Positions 1 through 7,501 of a stretch of 8,117 nucleotides of DNA are shown here, in pieces. The notes beneath the pieces were generated by a model that was given only the letters and a program-made list of their open reading frames with translations, was not told the DNA's origin and did not search any database. Location: NCBI GenBank assembly GCA_030591065.1, contig JAUVBU010000021.1:1-8117 (forward strand). Reading direction: 5' to 3'. A program made the position numbers and the translations under genes. Within the stretch, counting starts at the first letter, position 1, and every line of letters starts with the position of its first letter. Source of the stretch: a bacterium. Its GTDB lineage: Bacteria; Patescibacteriota; Minisyncoccia; Minisyncoccales; JANBVM01.

Positions 1-1929
1 GAGATTATTGTTTCCGAGGGCGCAACCCCAGAAGCTCCAGTTATAGATAGTTTAAGTTATTATTCTTCTCATTGCTCTACTCCGGCACAAGAGTGTACAA
101 ATCAATTTAATTGTTGTACTCAGCTAACAACGCAACAAGATTGTTGTGTAAAATTTAATATTACCGCTCATGATCCTGAGTCGCAACCTTTAACTTACGA
201 TTGGGATTTTGACGATGGGTCTGCCCATTCTAGCGCTGAAGATCCCGACCATCATTACGGTGTAGCTGCACCATATACTGTATTAGCTGAAGTTTCAGAT
301 GGAACATATCATACTTCAAACACAATACCTGTTTCTGTAGAAGATCCTACTCTTTCTGTTAGCTTGAGTGCCATACCTTCTTTTGGAACAGATTCTCTTT
401 TAGACGTAGATTTAAGAGCAGTTGTTTCTGGGTCTATGTTCGGATTAGTAAGTTATAAGTTTGATTGTACAAATGATGGATTTTGGGAACTAGAAACTTC
501 TCCTACTAGTACTATAGATTATACGGCTTACGATCTTTGTGATTACAGCACAACTAGTAATTATATTGCTAAGGTTTTAGTCGAAAGAGGAACTGGAAAT
601 GCTATAGAGACGGTATCTATAGACGTGATAGAAAGCGATTGTACTTCTGGTCAACAAACTATTTGTGTTTCTAGTCAAGGTTGTAATCACACTATTACTT
701 GTCAGACAGACAATACTTGGCCTGCTTGCCCTATAGATGACTGTACAAAAAATGAAAGCGAAGGTTGTGGTAGTGGAGGAACAAGAACTTGTTCTGATAC
801 TTGTGAGTGGGGAGAATGTACCGACGAAGGAGAGTGCTCTCTTGACTCAGAATGTCCTTGTCCTGGAGATACTTGTGGCGGTCCAAATTACTATGATTAT
901 CCAGAATACGGTAGTGCTTCTTCTGGATACGGAAGTTGTATAGACTTTACTTGTGATGTTGGAACTGGGTCTGGAGCGCCTTGCGAGGCAAATGTTTCTG
1001 TCTTTGATTCAAGATGTAATCAAATACCTACTTGTGATTTGTTACAAGCTGTACCAATCCAAGGGGTAGAACCTTTAAGTGTTACCTTTACGGGAACTGG
1101 TAGTGACTTAGAAGATGGTACTGTTTCTCAATATGAGTTTGATTTTGACGACGGAGCCTTTACTACAACTAGTGAGAACGTAACTATTCATAATTATTCT
1201 TCTTTCGGAACTTATTACGCCAAACTTAGGGTTCAAGATAGTTTAGGTGATTGGTCTGAATTCTCTTCTAGCTGTCAGATTATGATTGATGTTATTGAAA
1301 ACCAGGTACCAGAAGCTGTGATTACTTGTGATCCAACTGGATGTGGTCTTCCTATGGGAACATGTACTGCTTATACTTTGTGTCCATTTCTTTTGGTAAA
1401 TAACTCTACCGACGGAAATGGTGTGGGAGATATTATTAAATCAGAGTGGGATGTTTATGGGTGGGGTAGCGATCCAGACATTTCTTGTGGATATTGTAAC
1501 TATACACCTTCTGGGCTTACGGCTAATTCTTATACTGTTGAGCTTTACGTTGAAGATAATGCCGGAGCTTCAGACCCTGTAACTAAAGAGTTTACAATCT
1601 TACAAGATGCCATTTCTGATTTCCAATGTTCTCTAAAGTCAGACGAAGGATGGCAAAGTTGTAATAATTTCAGGGTTTCTCGGGGAGAGCTAGTTTACTT
1701 TAGAAATACTTCTATTGCTTCAGAGGGAGCAACAACAACACAATTAAGTTGGACCTTCACAAATGGTACTCCAGCAACTAGTAATATCGCGAATCCTTCA
1801 GCAAGCTTTATGGATTCTGGAACCGTTTCTTTAACAATTACAGATGATGCAAGTAGAGAGGACACAGAGAGTTACAATATTAGAGTTACAACTCCTTTAC
1901 CAGAATGGTACGAAATTCCTCCATTTTAA
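1..1929 (+). CDS. Cys-rich extracellular protein with PKD-like domains (5' end outside window)
   Basis: The frame is open from the first base to the TAA at 1927-1929, giving 642 visible residues. The TTG at 364 is therefore only an internal codon, not a credible start. PKD-like beta-sandwich domains are visible: a clear WDFDDG motif at residues 68-73, a divergent one around 118-213, a clear FDFDDG at 380-385, and weaker ones around W483 and W584. Between residues 214 and 345 lies a linker with 19 cysteines, including a TSP1-like GGTRTC...C-WGEC stretch. The visible part has 36 cysteines in total, which suggests many disulfides and export. PKD domains typically mediate surface protein or carbohydrate contacts. 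The protein ends at PLPEWYEIPPF with no membrane anchor or sortase signal; any signal peptide would lie upstream. It sits 16 bases before a minor pseudopilin set, so a pilus-tip or exported adhesin role is plausible but inferred. Substrate unknown. Confidence 0.88.
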   Translation, partial: EIIVSEGATPEAPVIDSLSYYSSHCSTPAQECTNQFNCCTQLTTQQDCCVKFNITAHDPESQPLTYDWDFDDGSAHSSAEDPDHHYGVAAPYTVLAEVSDGTYHTSNTIPVSVEDPTLSVSLSAIPSFGTDSLLDVDLRAVVSGSMFGLVSYKFDCTNDGFWELETSPTSTIDYTAYDLCDYSTTSNYIAKVLVERGTGNAIETVSIDVIESDCTSGQQTICVSSQGCNHTITCQTDNTWPACPIDDCTKNESEGCGSGGTRTCSDTCEWGECTDEGECSLDSECPCPGDTCGGPNYYDYPEYGSASSGYGSCIDFTCDVGTGSGAPCEANVSVFDSRCNQIPTCDLLQAVPIQGVEPLSVTFTGTGSDLEDGTVSQYEFDFDDGAFTTTSENVTIHNYSSFGTYYAKLRVQDSLGDWSEFSSSCQIMIDVIENQVPEAVITCDPTGCGLPMGTCTAYTLCPFLLVNNSTDGNGVGDIIKSEWDVYGWGSDPDISCGYCNYTPSGLTANSYTVELYVEDNAGASDPVTKEFTILQDAISDFQCSLKSDEGWQSCNNFRVSRGELVYFRNTSIASEGATTTQLSWTFTNGTPATSNIANPSASFMDSGTVSLTITDDASREDTESYNIRVTTPLPEWYEIPPF

Positions 1930-1945
1930 GTTTTAGATAAAAATT

Positions 1946-2569
1946 ATGTTTTCAAATAAAAAACTTGTTTTACCTTTTTTCTCAAAACCGAAAAAAGAAA
2001 AGAATAACGCTGGCTTTACTTTAATCGAAATCCTCACGGTTGTTACGATGATTCTTATTTTTACCTCTATTATTGTTCTAGATCAAAGGGAGGGATCAAA
2101 GCAGTTTTCAATTCAAAGATCAGCACATCAGTTAGCCCAAGACTTAAGGAAGGCCGAGAATATGGCTATGACCGGACAAGATTCTCCGAAATCTTTCGGA
2201 GAAATTTTTCCAAGAGGTGGATACGGAATCTATTTTGAAGCAAGCTCAAACTCATATATTTTGTTTTGCGATTGTAATGATAATGGAATATATGATGTTG
2301 GAGCAGCAGCTTTAAGTTGTGCTAGTTCAACAGAAGGAAATCCTTGGCCAGAAAAAATCGAAGAAGTATTTTTAGAGCCAGGGGTTATTATTTCTAATAT
2401 GTCTCCCTTTTCTCCTTTAAATATTACTTTCTTTCCACCAGATCCAATTATAACAATAACACCATCTTTTGGTTCTGCGACAACGAGTCAAGCCATAGCT
2501 ACCCTTACTCTTGAAAGTAGGACTAGAACTATTTTTATTAATACAGTTGGTTTAATCGATATTGATTAG
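1946..2569 (+). CDS. GspH/FimT-like minor pseudopilin
   Basis: This 207-residue protein has a type IV prepilin N-terminus: a 23-residue lysine-rich leader ending in G23, then F24-T-L-I-E28 with the conserved Glu at +5, followed by a hydrophobic helix to about residue 45. Prepilin peptidase would cut between G23 and F24 and methylate F24. The stretch after the helix (QRSAHQLAQDLRKAENMAM, residues 57-75) resembles GspH/FimT family proteins, which cap pseudopili or type IV pili. The globular part contains D109-C-N-D-N-G-I-Y-D117, which looks like an EF-hand or dockerin type calcium loop, flanked by C108 and C125. No strong ribosome binding site precedes the ATG. It is first of four pseudopilin genes, 16 bases after the PKD gene. 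The H assignment rests on position and motif, not on a profile search. Confidence 0.85.
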   Translation: MFSNKKLVLPFFSKPKKEKNNAGFTLIEILTVVTMILIFTSIIVLDQREGSKQFSIQRSAHQLAQDLRKAENMAMTGQDSPKSFGEIFPRGGYGIYFEASSNSYILFCDCNDNGIYDVGAAALSCASSTEGNPWPEKIEEVFLEPGVIISNMSPFSPLNITFFPPDPIITITPSFGSATTSQAIATLTLESRTRTIFINTVGLIDID

Positions 2570-2590
2570 ATATTTTTTTAACATATTGTT

Positions 2591-3175
2591 ATGGGTAGAA
2601 TAAAAAAAATCATTGAAAAGATAAAATTAAAAACTCCTAGACTTAAAGTTTCTAGGGGCTTTACGTTACTAGAGGTTGTTGCTGCTATTTTTATCCTAAC
2701 CTTAGGTTTAGGAGCTTCTTTTTCTTTAATTCAACAAACTTTAGCGGCGGCTTCGATAGTAGAATCGAAACTAACCGCTATCTACTTAGCTCAAGAAGGA
2801 ATAGAAATTATTAGAAATATTAGAGATACTAATTGGTTAGAGCAAAGAGTTGGTATAAATTCTTGGGACGACGGACTTACTGGTTGTAATCCTTGTTGTG
2901 AGGGTGACTATAAAACAGATACCTCTCCTTCCTTAACTTTAAACAATCTTCTTCAATGCGACTATGATCAACTTCACTTTCTTGATATTAATGAAGATGG
3001 ATTTTATTCTTATGCCACCTCTGGTTCTTTTGTTCAAACAAAGTTTAAAAGAAAAATTACTATTGAAACAGAGCCTGGTAAGGTTATGATTTCAGTAGAG
3101 GTTAAATGGATGGAACGTGGTAAATTTTATAATATTGAGGTTTGTGAAGACATAACAAATTGGTACGAGCGTTAA
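2591..3175 (+). CDS. GspI/PilV-like minor pseudopilin
   Basis: This 194-residue protein has a 23-residue basic leader ending in G23, then F24-T-L-L-E28 and a hydrophobic helix to about residue 55. The segment YLAQEGIEIIRNIRDTNWL (residues 65-83) is of the GspI/PilV type: the usual AxxLAxEgiE pattern follows the helix. The C-terminal domain carries D132-I-N-E-D-G137, another calcium-loop-like motif, and five cysteines (99, 102, 103, 123, 185) that could form disulfides after export. The gene begins 21 bases after the H-like gene and has no visible Shine-Dalgarno sequence. Second place in the cluster matches the I position of the H-I-J-K order. It probably contributes to the tip complex that starts pilus or pseudopilus assembly in the inner membrane. 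Exact subunit equivalence is inferred. Confidence 0.85.
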   Translation: MGRIKKIIEKIKLKTPRLKVSRGFTLLEVVAAIFILTLGLGASFSLIQQTLAAASIVESKLTAIYLAQEGIEIIRNIRDTNWLEQRVGINSWDDGLTGCNPCCEGDYKTDTSPSLTLNNLLQCDYDQLHFLDINEDGFYSYATSGSFVQTKFKRKITIETEPGKVMISVEVKWMERGKFYNIEVCEDITNWYER

Positions 3176-3184
3176 GGGTTTTAT

Positions 3185-3781
3185 ATGCCTTTATTTATTA
3201 AAATGTTTAAAAAATCAAAAAAAGATCAAAAAAAAGGATATACTCTAATTGAAGTTTTAGTATCATCAACTCTTTTTTTCATGGTAATTGCTGGACCTAC
3301 TGGTCTCTTTATTTCTTCTATGAGGAGCCAAGCGAGAACTTTAGCTTTAAGGGAAACAATTGATAATACTTCTCATATTCTGGAGCATATTAGTAGATCT
3401 TTAAGAATGGCAAGAAAAGATATAGACGGAACATGTATTACTTCCGGAAATAATTACGAGAACCCCGGAAGCGATCTTTCAAGGGTTAGATTTCTTAACT
3501 ACGATGGTCTATGTCAAGAATTTTCGTTAATTAACGACAGGTTAGAAGAAAAAAAATCTGTTGATGGAAGTAGTGATAATTTGGGAACCGGGAGTTATTT
3601 AACATCAGATGATTTAATAATTAGTTTTCTGAACTTTAAGCTTTCTGGAGAGGGCCAAGAAGACGATCTTCAACCCAGACTTACAATGGCTTTTGAGATT
3701 GGAAAAAAGGGTCAGCCCGAAACATCGAGAACAAGAATTCAAACAACTATTTCTCAAAGAAATTTAGATGTTACGTATTAA
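3185..3781 (+). CDS. GspJ/PilW-like minor pseudopilin
   Basis: This 198-residue protein starts with a lysine-rich leader ending in G18, followed by Y19-T-L-I-E23 and a hydrophobic helix to about residue 45, the class III signal of prepilins. The following amphipathic part (LEHISRSLRMARKDI, residues 66-80) resembles GspJ/PilW proteins, where a similar helix precedes a beta domain. An AAGGG at 3174-3178 lies six bases before the ATG, overlaps the stop of the preceding gene and supports this start. M7 at 3203 is an alternative that would shorten the leader. Only two cysteines (84 and 110) are present, fewer than in its neighbours. The gene overlaps or nearly abuts the next one, so translation is probably coupled. 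It likely acts in the minor-pilin tip complex with the flanking genes. Confidence 0.85.
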   Translation: MPLFIKMFKKSKKDQKKGYTLIEVLVSSTLFFMVIAGPTGLFISSMRSQARTLALRETIDNTSHILEHISRSLRMARKDIDGTCITSGNNYENPGSDLSRVRFLNYDGLCQEFSLINDRLEEKKSVDGSSDNLGTGSYLTSDDLIISFLNFKLSGEGQEDDLQPRLTMAFEIGKKGQPETSRTRIQTTISQRNLDVTY

Positions 3782-3795
3782 TTTTAAAAAAATCA

Positions 3796-3801
3796 AGAGA
3801 G
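3796..3801 (+). promoter_or_regulatory. Ribosome binding site deciding the GspK/PilX-like start
   Basis: AGAGAG lies five bases before the ATG at 3807. The alternative ATG at 3768 has only an A-rich stretch upstream. Most genes here lack a recognisable site, so this is a modest argument for 3807. Confidence 0.45.
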
Positions 3802-3806
3802 TTTAT

Positions 3807-4235
3807 ATGAAATCATTAAGACAAATTAGGCTATATTTAAATTCGCAGAAAGGAGTTTCTGTTTTATTTGCAGTTATGATAATGAGTGTTATTCTGTCTA
3901 TTGCCCTGGGAACTAGCTCTCTTCTTGTTCAGCAAACTAAAATGACGAGAGAAATTAGTCACTCCGTTATTACCTTTTATGTTGCTGATACGGGAATTGA
4001 AGATATTTTATATAAAGATAAACTCTGTTATCCTCCTGACTGTGCGACGTCTTCGCCCCCAGCTTTTTGTACTACAGCTTGTGAGGGACTATCTAATGGA
4101 TATACTAGTTTTTCAATTTTAGGGAACGGAGCAAGGTATGACGTAGAATTTAATACATCTACCGACGACAGTGTTATTATTAAGTCTATGGGAACATATA
4201 AAGGGAATGGAAGAGCTCTTCAACTCATAAGATAA
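3807..4235 (+). CDS. GspK/PilX-like minor pseudopilin, short form
   Basis: With this start the protein has 142 residues: a short basic leader to G16, then V17-S-V-L-F21 and a hydrophobic stretch to about residue 41. The Glu at +5 found in the other three is replaced by F21, as expected for GspK/PilX-type subunits that sit at the very tip and do not need the salt bridge to a preceding subunit. The segment F57-YVADTGIE-D66 matches the A-x-tGiE pattern of PilX-like proteins. Typical GspK is about 300 residues with a large alpha-helical insert, so this form is more PilX-like in size. Four cysteines (74, 79, 88, 92) lie in a short Pro/Ser-rich loop. An in-frame ATG at 3768 would add 13 residues and overlap the previous gene by 14 bases. 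I prefer 3807 because AGAGAG at 3796-3801 precedes it and the leader then has normal length. Confidence 0.78.
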   Translation: MKSLRQIRLYLNSQKGVSVLFAVMIMSVILSIALGTSSLLVQQTKMTREISHSVITFYVADTGIEDILYKDKLCYPPDCATSSPPAFCTTACEGLSNGYTSFSILGNGARYDVEFNTSTDDSVIIKSMGTYKGNGRALQLIR

Positions 4236-4236
4236 A

Positions 4237-6294
4237 ATGATAGCAAAAAAAGAAGCACACCAAAAAATAAGTAAGCTAAAAAAGGTGATAAATTATCACC
4301 GTTATTTATATCACGTCTTAAATCAACAAGAAATTTCGGACGATGTTTTAGATTCTTTAAAACACGAACTATATCAACTGGAAAGTTTATTTCCAGAATT
4401 TATTACAGTAGATTCTCCAACTCAAAGAGTCGCTGGTTTATCATTAAAAGGATTTAAAAAAGTAAAGCATAGTACTCGTATGCTTTCTATAGAAGATATT
4501 TTTTCCGAAGAAGACCTAAAGGACTGGAAAAATTATTTAAAGAAATTAATTCCTTCTCAAAAACTTGATTATTTTACTGAATTAAAGATTGATGGTTTTG
4601 CGGTTACTTTAATATATAAAAAGGGTGTTTTTTGGCAAGGAGCTACTCGTGGAAATGGTACTCAAGGAGAAGATGTAACCCAAAATCTAAAAACTATCGA
4701 AAGCATTCCCCTTAAATTAGAACCTCAATTTTCTTTAAAGCAGAAAACAAAGCTTTCTCGAGAAACTAAAGAAAAAATAAAAATTTTAGTTAGTCGGGGG
4801 ACAATAGAGGTGCGCGGAGAAGTTTATATGGAAAAAGGAGATTTCGAAAAGTTAAACAGAGGAATGATTAAAAAAGGAGAAAAGACTTTTGCTAACCCTA
4901 GAAACTTAGCAGCGGGCTCAATTCGGCAATTAAATCCAAAAATGGCTGCCTCGCGTCCTTTAAAATTTTTAGCGTATGATGTTATAACTGATTTTGGTCA
5001 GAAAAAACATTCGGAGTCTCATCAGATTTTATCTATCTTAGGATTTAAAACTGATCAAGGGTTAGAATGTAAAAGCTTAAAAGAAATTACAGGAGCTTGG
5101 AAAAAAGCTACTAAAAAAAGAGATTCTTTTCCTTTTCAGATTGATGGGCTTGTTATAAATATTAATAATAATTTAATTTTTAAAAAACTAGGAGTAATAG
5201 GAAAAAGTCCACGGGGGATAAGAGCTTTTAAGTTTTCACCCAAAGAAGCCGTCACAATCGTAAAAGATATAAAGATTCAAGTTGGTAGAACGGGAGCCTT
5301 AACGCCAGTAGCCATCCTAGAGCCAGTAAAGATTGAGGGAGTAGTAGTTTCTAGAGCTACCCTTCATAATGCTGATGAAATTAAAAGGCTAGATGTTAGA
5401 ATTCAAGATACAGTTTCAGTGATAAGGGCTGGAGACGTGATTCCAGCTGTTACTAAAGTTTTTGTAAAACTGAGAAGTGGAAAAGAAAAGAAGTTTAAAA
5501 TGCCTAAAACATGTCCTTCTTGTAAAACAAAACTAGTTAAAGGAGATAAAGACGTTGTCTGGCGTTGTCCAAATCGATTGTGTTTTGATAGAAAGAAAGA
5601 GTATTTTTCTCATTTTGTTTCAAGGGGAGCGTTTGATATTGTTGGTTTAGGTCCTAAAATTATTAGTAGAATAATAGATAAAGGATTGGTTTCTGATCCA
5701 GCGGACTTCTTTAAGCTTAAAGAAGGCGATATTCTCTTATTGGATAGATTTGGAGAAAAATCTGCTAGAAATTTAGTCGATGCGTTAAAAGCTAAAAAAA
5801 GAATTACACTACCTCGATTTATTTATGCTATGGGAATTAGCAATGTTGGAGAGCAAACAGCTCGTCTTTTGGCTGATAAATTTGGTTCTTTGGATAAAAT
5901 AAAAAAAACCTCAAGAATAGATTTAGAAAAAATTAAAGATATTGGCTCGGTTGTATCTAGCTCAATCTATAAGTTTTTTCACGAAGAAAGTAGTCTAAGG
6001 TTTATTAAAAAGTTAAAAGAGTGTGGAATTGAAATACAAGATGAAAAAGTAAAAACAAAAGGGTTAAAATTAAAAGGATTGAATTTTGTTTTGACTGGAA
6101 CACTAACGTCAACGAGCAGGAGTGAAGCTAAAAGCCTAATCCGTTCCTTGGGAGGAAAAATATCTGAATCAATATCTAAAAATACAAACTATTTGATTGT
6201 TGGACAAAAAGCAGGTTCAAAACTTAAAAAAGCCCAAAAGATTGGTGTAAAAATAATTAACGAAAAAGAATTTATTAATATAGTTAAAGAATAA
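4237..6294 (+). CDS. ligA: NAD-dependent DNA ligase LigA
   Basis: LigA seals nicks in duplex DNA during replication and repair, using NAD+ to form a lysyl-AMP intermediate. At 685 residues the protein is full length and has all domains in order. Domain Ia is at about 1-75 (Y25-H26 match E. coli Y22-H23). The adenylation domain runs to about 335, with catalytic K117 in ELKIDG, R138 in ATRGNG, E195 in VRGEV, D303 in IDGLV and K332 in AFKF. The OB fold (about 340-420) has QVGRTGALTPVA and the RAGDVIP motif. The zinc finger uses C426, C429, C444 and C449. Helix-hairpin-helix repeats span about 460-600 and a BRCT domain 609-685. Two usually conserved NAD/nucleotide-site residues differ: L38 replaces the Tyr equivalent to E. 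coli Y35, and N308 replaces the motif IV Lys equivalent to K290. The ATG lies one base after the preceding stop, so translational coupling is likely. Confidence 0.98.
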   Translation: MIAKKEAHQKISKLKKVINYHRYLYHVLNQQEISDDVLDSLKHELYQLESLFPEFITVDSPTQRVAGLSLKGFKKVKHSTRMLSIEDIFSEEDLKDWKNYLKKLIPSQKLDYFTELKIDGFAVTLIYKKGVFWQGATRGNGTQGEDVTQNLKTIESIPLKLEPQFSLKQKTKLSRETKEKIKILVSRGTIEVRGEVYMEKGDFEKLNRGMIKKGEKTFANPRNLAAGSIRQLNPKMAASRPLKFLAYDVITDFGQKKHSESHQILSILGFKTDQGLECKSLKEITGAWKKATKKRDSFPFQIDGLVININNNLIFKKLGVIGKSPRGIRAFKFSPKEAVTIVKDIKIQVGRTGALTPVAILEPVKIEGVVVSRATLHNADEIKRLDVRIQDTVSVIRAGDVIPAVTKVFVKLRSGKEKKFKMPKTCPSCKTKLVKGDKDVVWRCPNRLCFDRKKEYFSHFVSRGAFDIVGLGPKIISRIIDKGLVSDPADFFKLKEGDILLLDRFGEKSARNLVDALKAKKRITLPRFIYAMGISNVGEQTARLLADKFGSLDKIKKTSRIDLEKIKDIGSVVSSSIYKFFHEESSLRFIKKLKECGIEIQDEKVKTKGLKLKGLNFVLTGTLTSTSRSEAKSLIRSLGGKISESISKNTNYLIVGQKAGSKLKKAQKIGVKIINEKEFINIVKE

Positions 6295-6321
6295 TTTTTA
6301 GACAAATTATCTTTTCTATTT

Positions 6322-7416
6322 ATGTTTTCCCTTAAACTTTATTTTGAGAAATTTAATTGGCCGTTGACTATCTCTGCTTTATTATTGGCAGTTATTGGGC
6401 TTGTATCAATATATAGCTCTTCTCTTCGTAGCGGGGATTTTTTAAACCTTAAAAAACAAATTGTTTTTTTAGGAATAGGTTTTGTTTTAATGTTTATTGT
6501 TAGCTTGTTTGATTGGCGACTACTTCAAGAAGATTCATATGTAATTTTAGCTCTGTATCTTCTTTGTATTCTTTTGTTGGCCGGCTTATTATTGTTTGGT
6601 CCAGAGATAAGAGGGGTAAGATCTTGGTATAAGATTGGTCCTATTTCCTTAGATCCAATAGAATTTACTAAAATTGTTTTGATTGTTTTGTTAGCAAAAT
6701 ATTTTTCTATGAGACATATCGAAATGTATCGAGTTATTCATATTCTTATTTCGGGTATTTATGTTTTTATTCCTTCTGTCTTAATTTTTTTTCAACCTGA
6801 CTTAGGATCTGTTATGGTTTTAGTGAGTTTATGGGTAGGAATTTTAGTCATTTCTGGAATTAAGCTGCGTCATTTTTTAATTTTACTTTTATGTGGGATT
6901 TTAATATTATTTTTTAGTTGGTCAACTATTTTAAAACCATATCAAAAAGAAAGAATTTTAAATTTTCTTCGTCCTCAAGCTTCGGAAGCCCTTGAAATTG
7001 GTTGGAATCAAAGACAATCTAAAATTGCTATAGGATCTGGTGGAATTTATGGTCAAGGAATAGGTAATGGTTCTCAAACACAGAACGGATTTTTACCGGA
7101 AACTCAAACTGATTTTGTTTTTGCTTCTATTGCAGAAGAGACGGGGTTGATCGGGGTAGGGGTTTTGTTCCTTTTATTCTTATTTTTAATTTGGCAAATT
7201 TTAAAGATTGCCATGGAAAGCGAATCAAACTTCCCTCGCTTTTTTGCTGTTGGTTTTGCTATTTTATTATTATCGCAGATATTTATTCATGTTGGTATGA
7301 ATATTGGAATTTTACCTATAGTTGGTATTCCTATGCCACTGATAAGTTATGGAGGCTCTGGTTTAATGGTTTTTTTCACTAGCCTTGGAATATTACAAAG
7401 TATTAAGAGGGGTTAG
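6322..7416 (+). CDS. rodA: RodA-like SEDS peptidoglycan glycosyltransferase
   Basis: This 364-residue polytopic membrane protein has the length of RodA and many hydrophobic segments. SEDS proteins polymerise lipid II into glycan strands together with a class B penicillin-binding protein during elongation (RodA) or division (FtsW). Family signatures are visible: GVRSWYKIG (98-106), the region D111-P-I-E-F-T-K117, FQPDLGS (157-163), YQKERILNFLRP (207-218), QSKIAIGSGG (232-241), FLPETQTDFVFA (257-268) with D264 matching the catalytic Asp of RodA, and a C-terminal GILPIVGIPMPLISYGGSG (329-347). QSKIAIGSGG and YQxxRIL favour RodA over FtsW. The usual QPSE is DPIE here, keeping only Pro and Glu. 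No Shine-Dalgarno site precedes the ATG, which lies 27 bases after ligA. No partner penicillin-binding protein or mreB is in the window. Confidence 0.93.
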   Translation: MFSLKLYFEKFNWPLTISALLLAVIGLVSIYSSSLRSGDFLNLKKQIVFLGIGFVLMFIVSLFDWRLLQEDSYVILALYLLCILLLAGLLLFGPEIRGVRSWYKIGPISLDPIEFTKIVLIVLLAKYFSMRHIEMYRVIHILISGIYVFIPSVLIFFQPDLGSVMVLVSLWVGILVISGIKLRHFLILLLCGILILFFSWSTILKPYQKERILNFLRPQASEALEIGWNQRQSKIAIGSGGIYGQGIGNGSQTQNGFLPETQTDFVFASIAEETGLIGVGVLFLLFLFLIWQILKIAMESESNFPRFFAVGFAILLLSQIFIHVGMNIGILPIVGIPMPLISYGGSGLMVFFTSLGILQSIKRG

Positions 7417-7466
7417 TTGATTTTTTGATAATTATTAAGATTTAATAGCTTTCACATTAAGGAGGC

Positions 7467-7495
7467 TTGACAAATTTTTTTTAAAATATTAGAAT
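7467..7495 (+). promoter_or_regulatory. Sigma-70 type promoter for the rpoB leader
   Basis: A perfect -35 box TTGACA (7467-7472) is separated by exactly 17 bases from TAGAAT (7490-7495), one mismatch from the -10 consensus, with an AT-rich spacer. Transcription would start near 7502. It lies in the first long non-coding gap of the window and points at rpoB, about 340 bases downstream. No transcript evidence is available. Confidence 0.75.
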
Positions 7496-7501
7496 TACCC
7501 C

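Noticed and set aside
364..366. TTG as the start of the PKD protein
   Set aside because: The frame is open back to base 1 and the upstream part encodes a clear PKD WDFDDG motif, so the gene simply enters from outside the window.
737..943. 68-residue open frame on the + strand
   Set aside because: It is a shadow inside the Cys-rich PKD gene in another frame, with a composition driven by the codons of the real frame.
3768..3806. Upstream ATG adding 13 residues to the GspK/PilX-like protein
   Set aside because: It has a poorer ribosome binding site, overlaps the preceding gene by 14 bases and lengthens the leader; it remains possible.
7191..7382. 63-residue open frame on the + strand
   Set aside because: It lies wholly inside the well-recognised rodA gene in another frame.
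7459..7484. Perfect AAGGAGG followed by a possible TTG start
   Set aside because: The resulting frame has five codons before TAA and the TTG is part of the -35 box, so it is not a gene; the purine run is probably chance.
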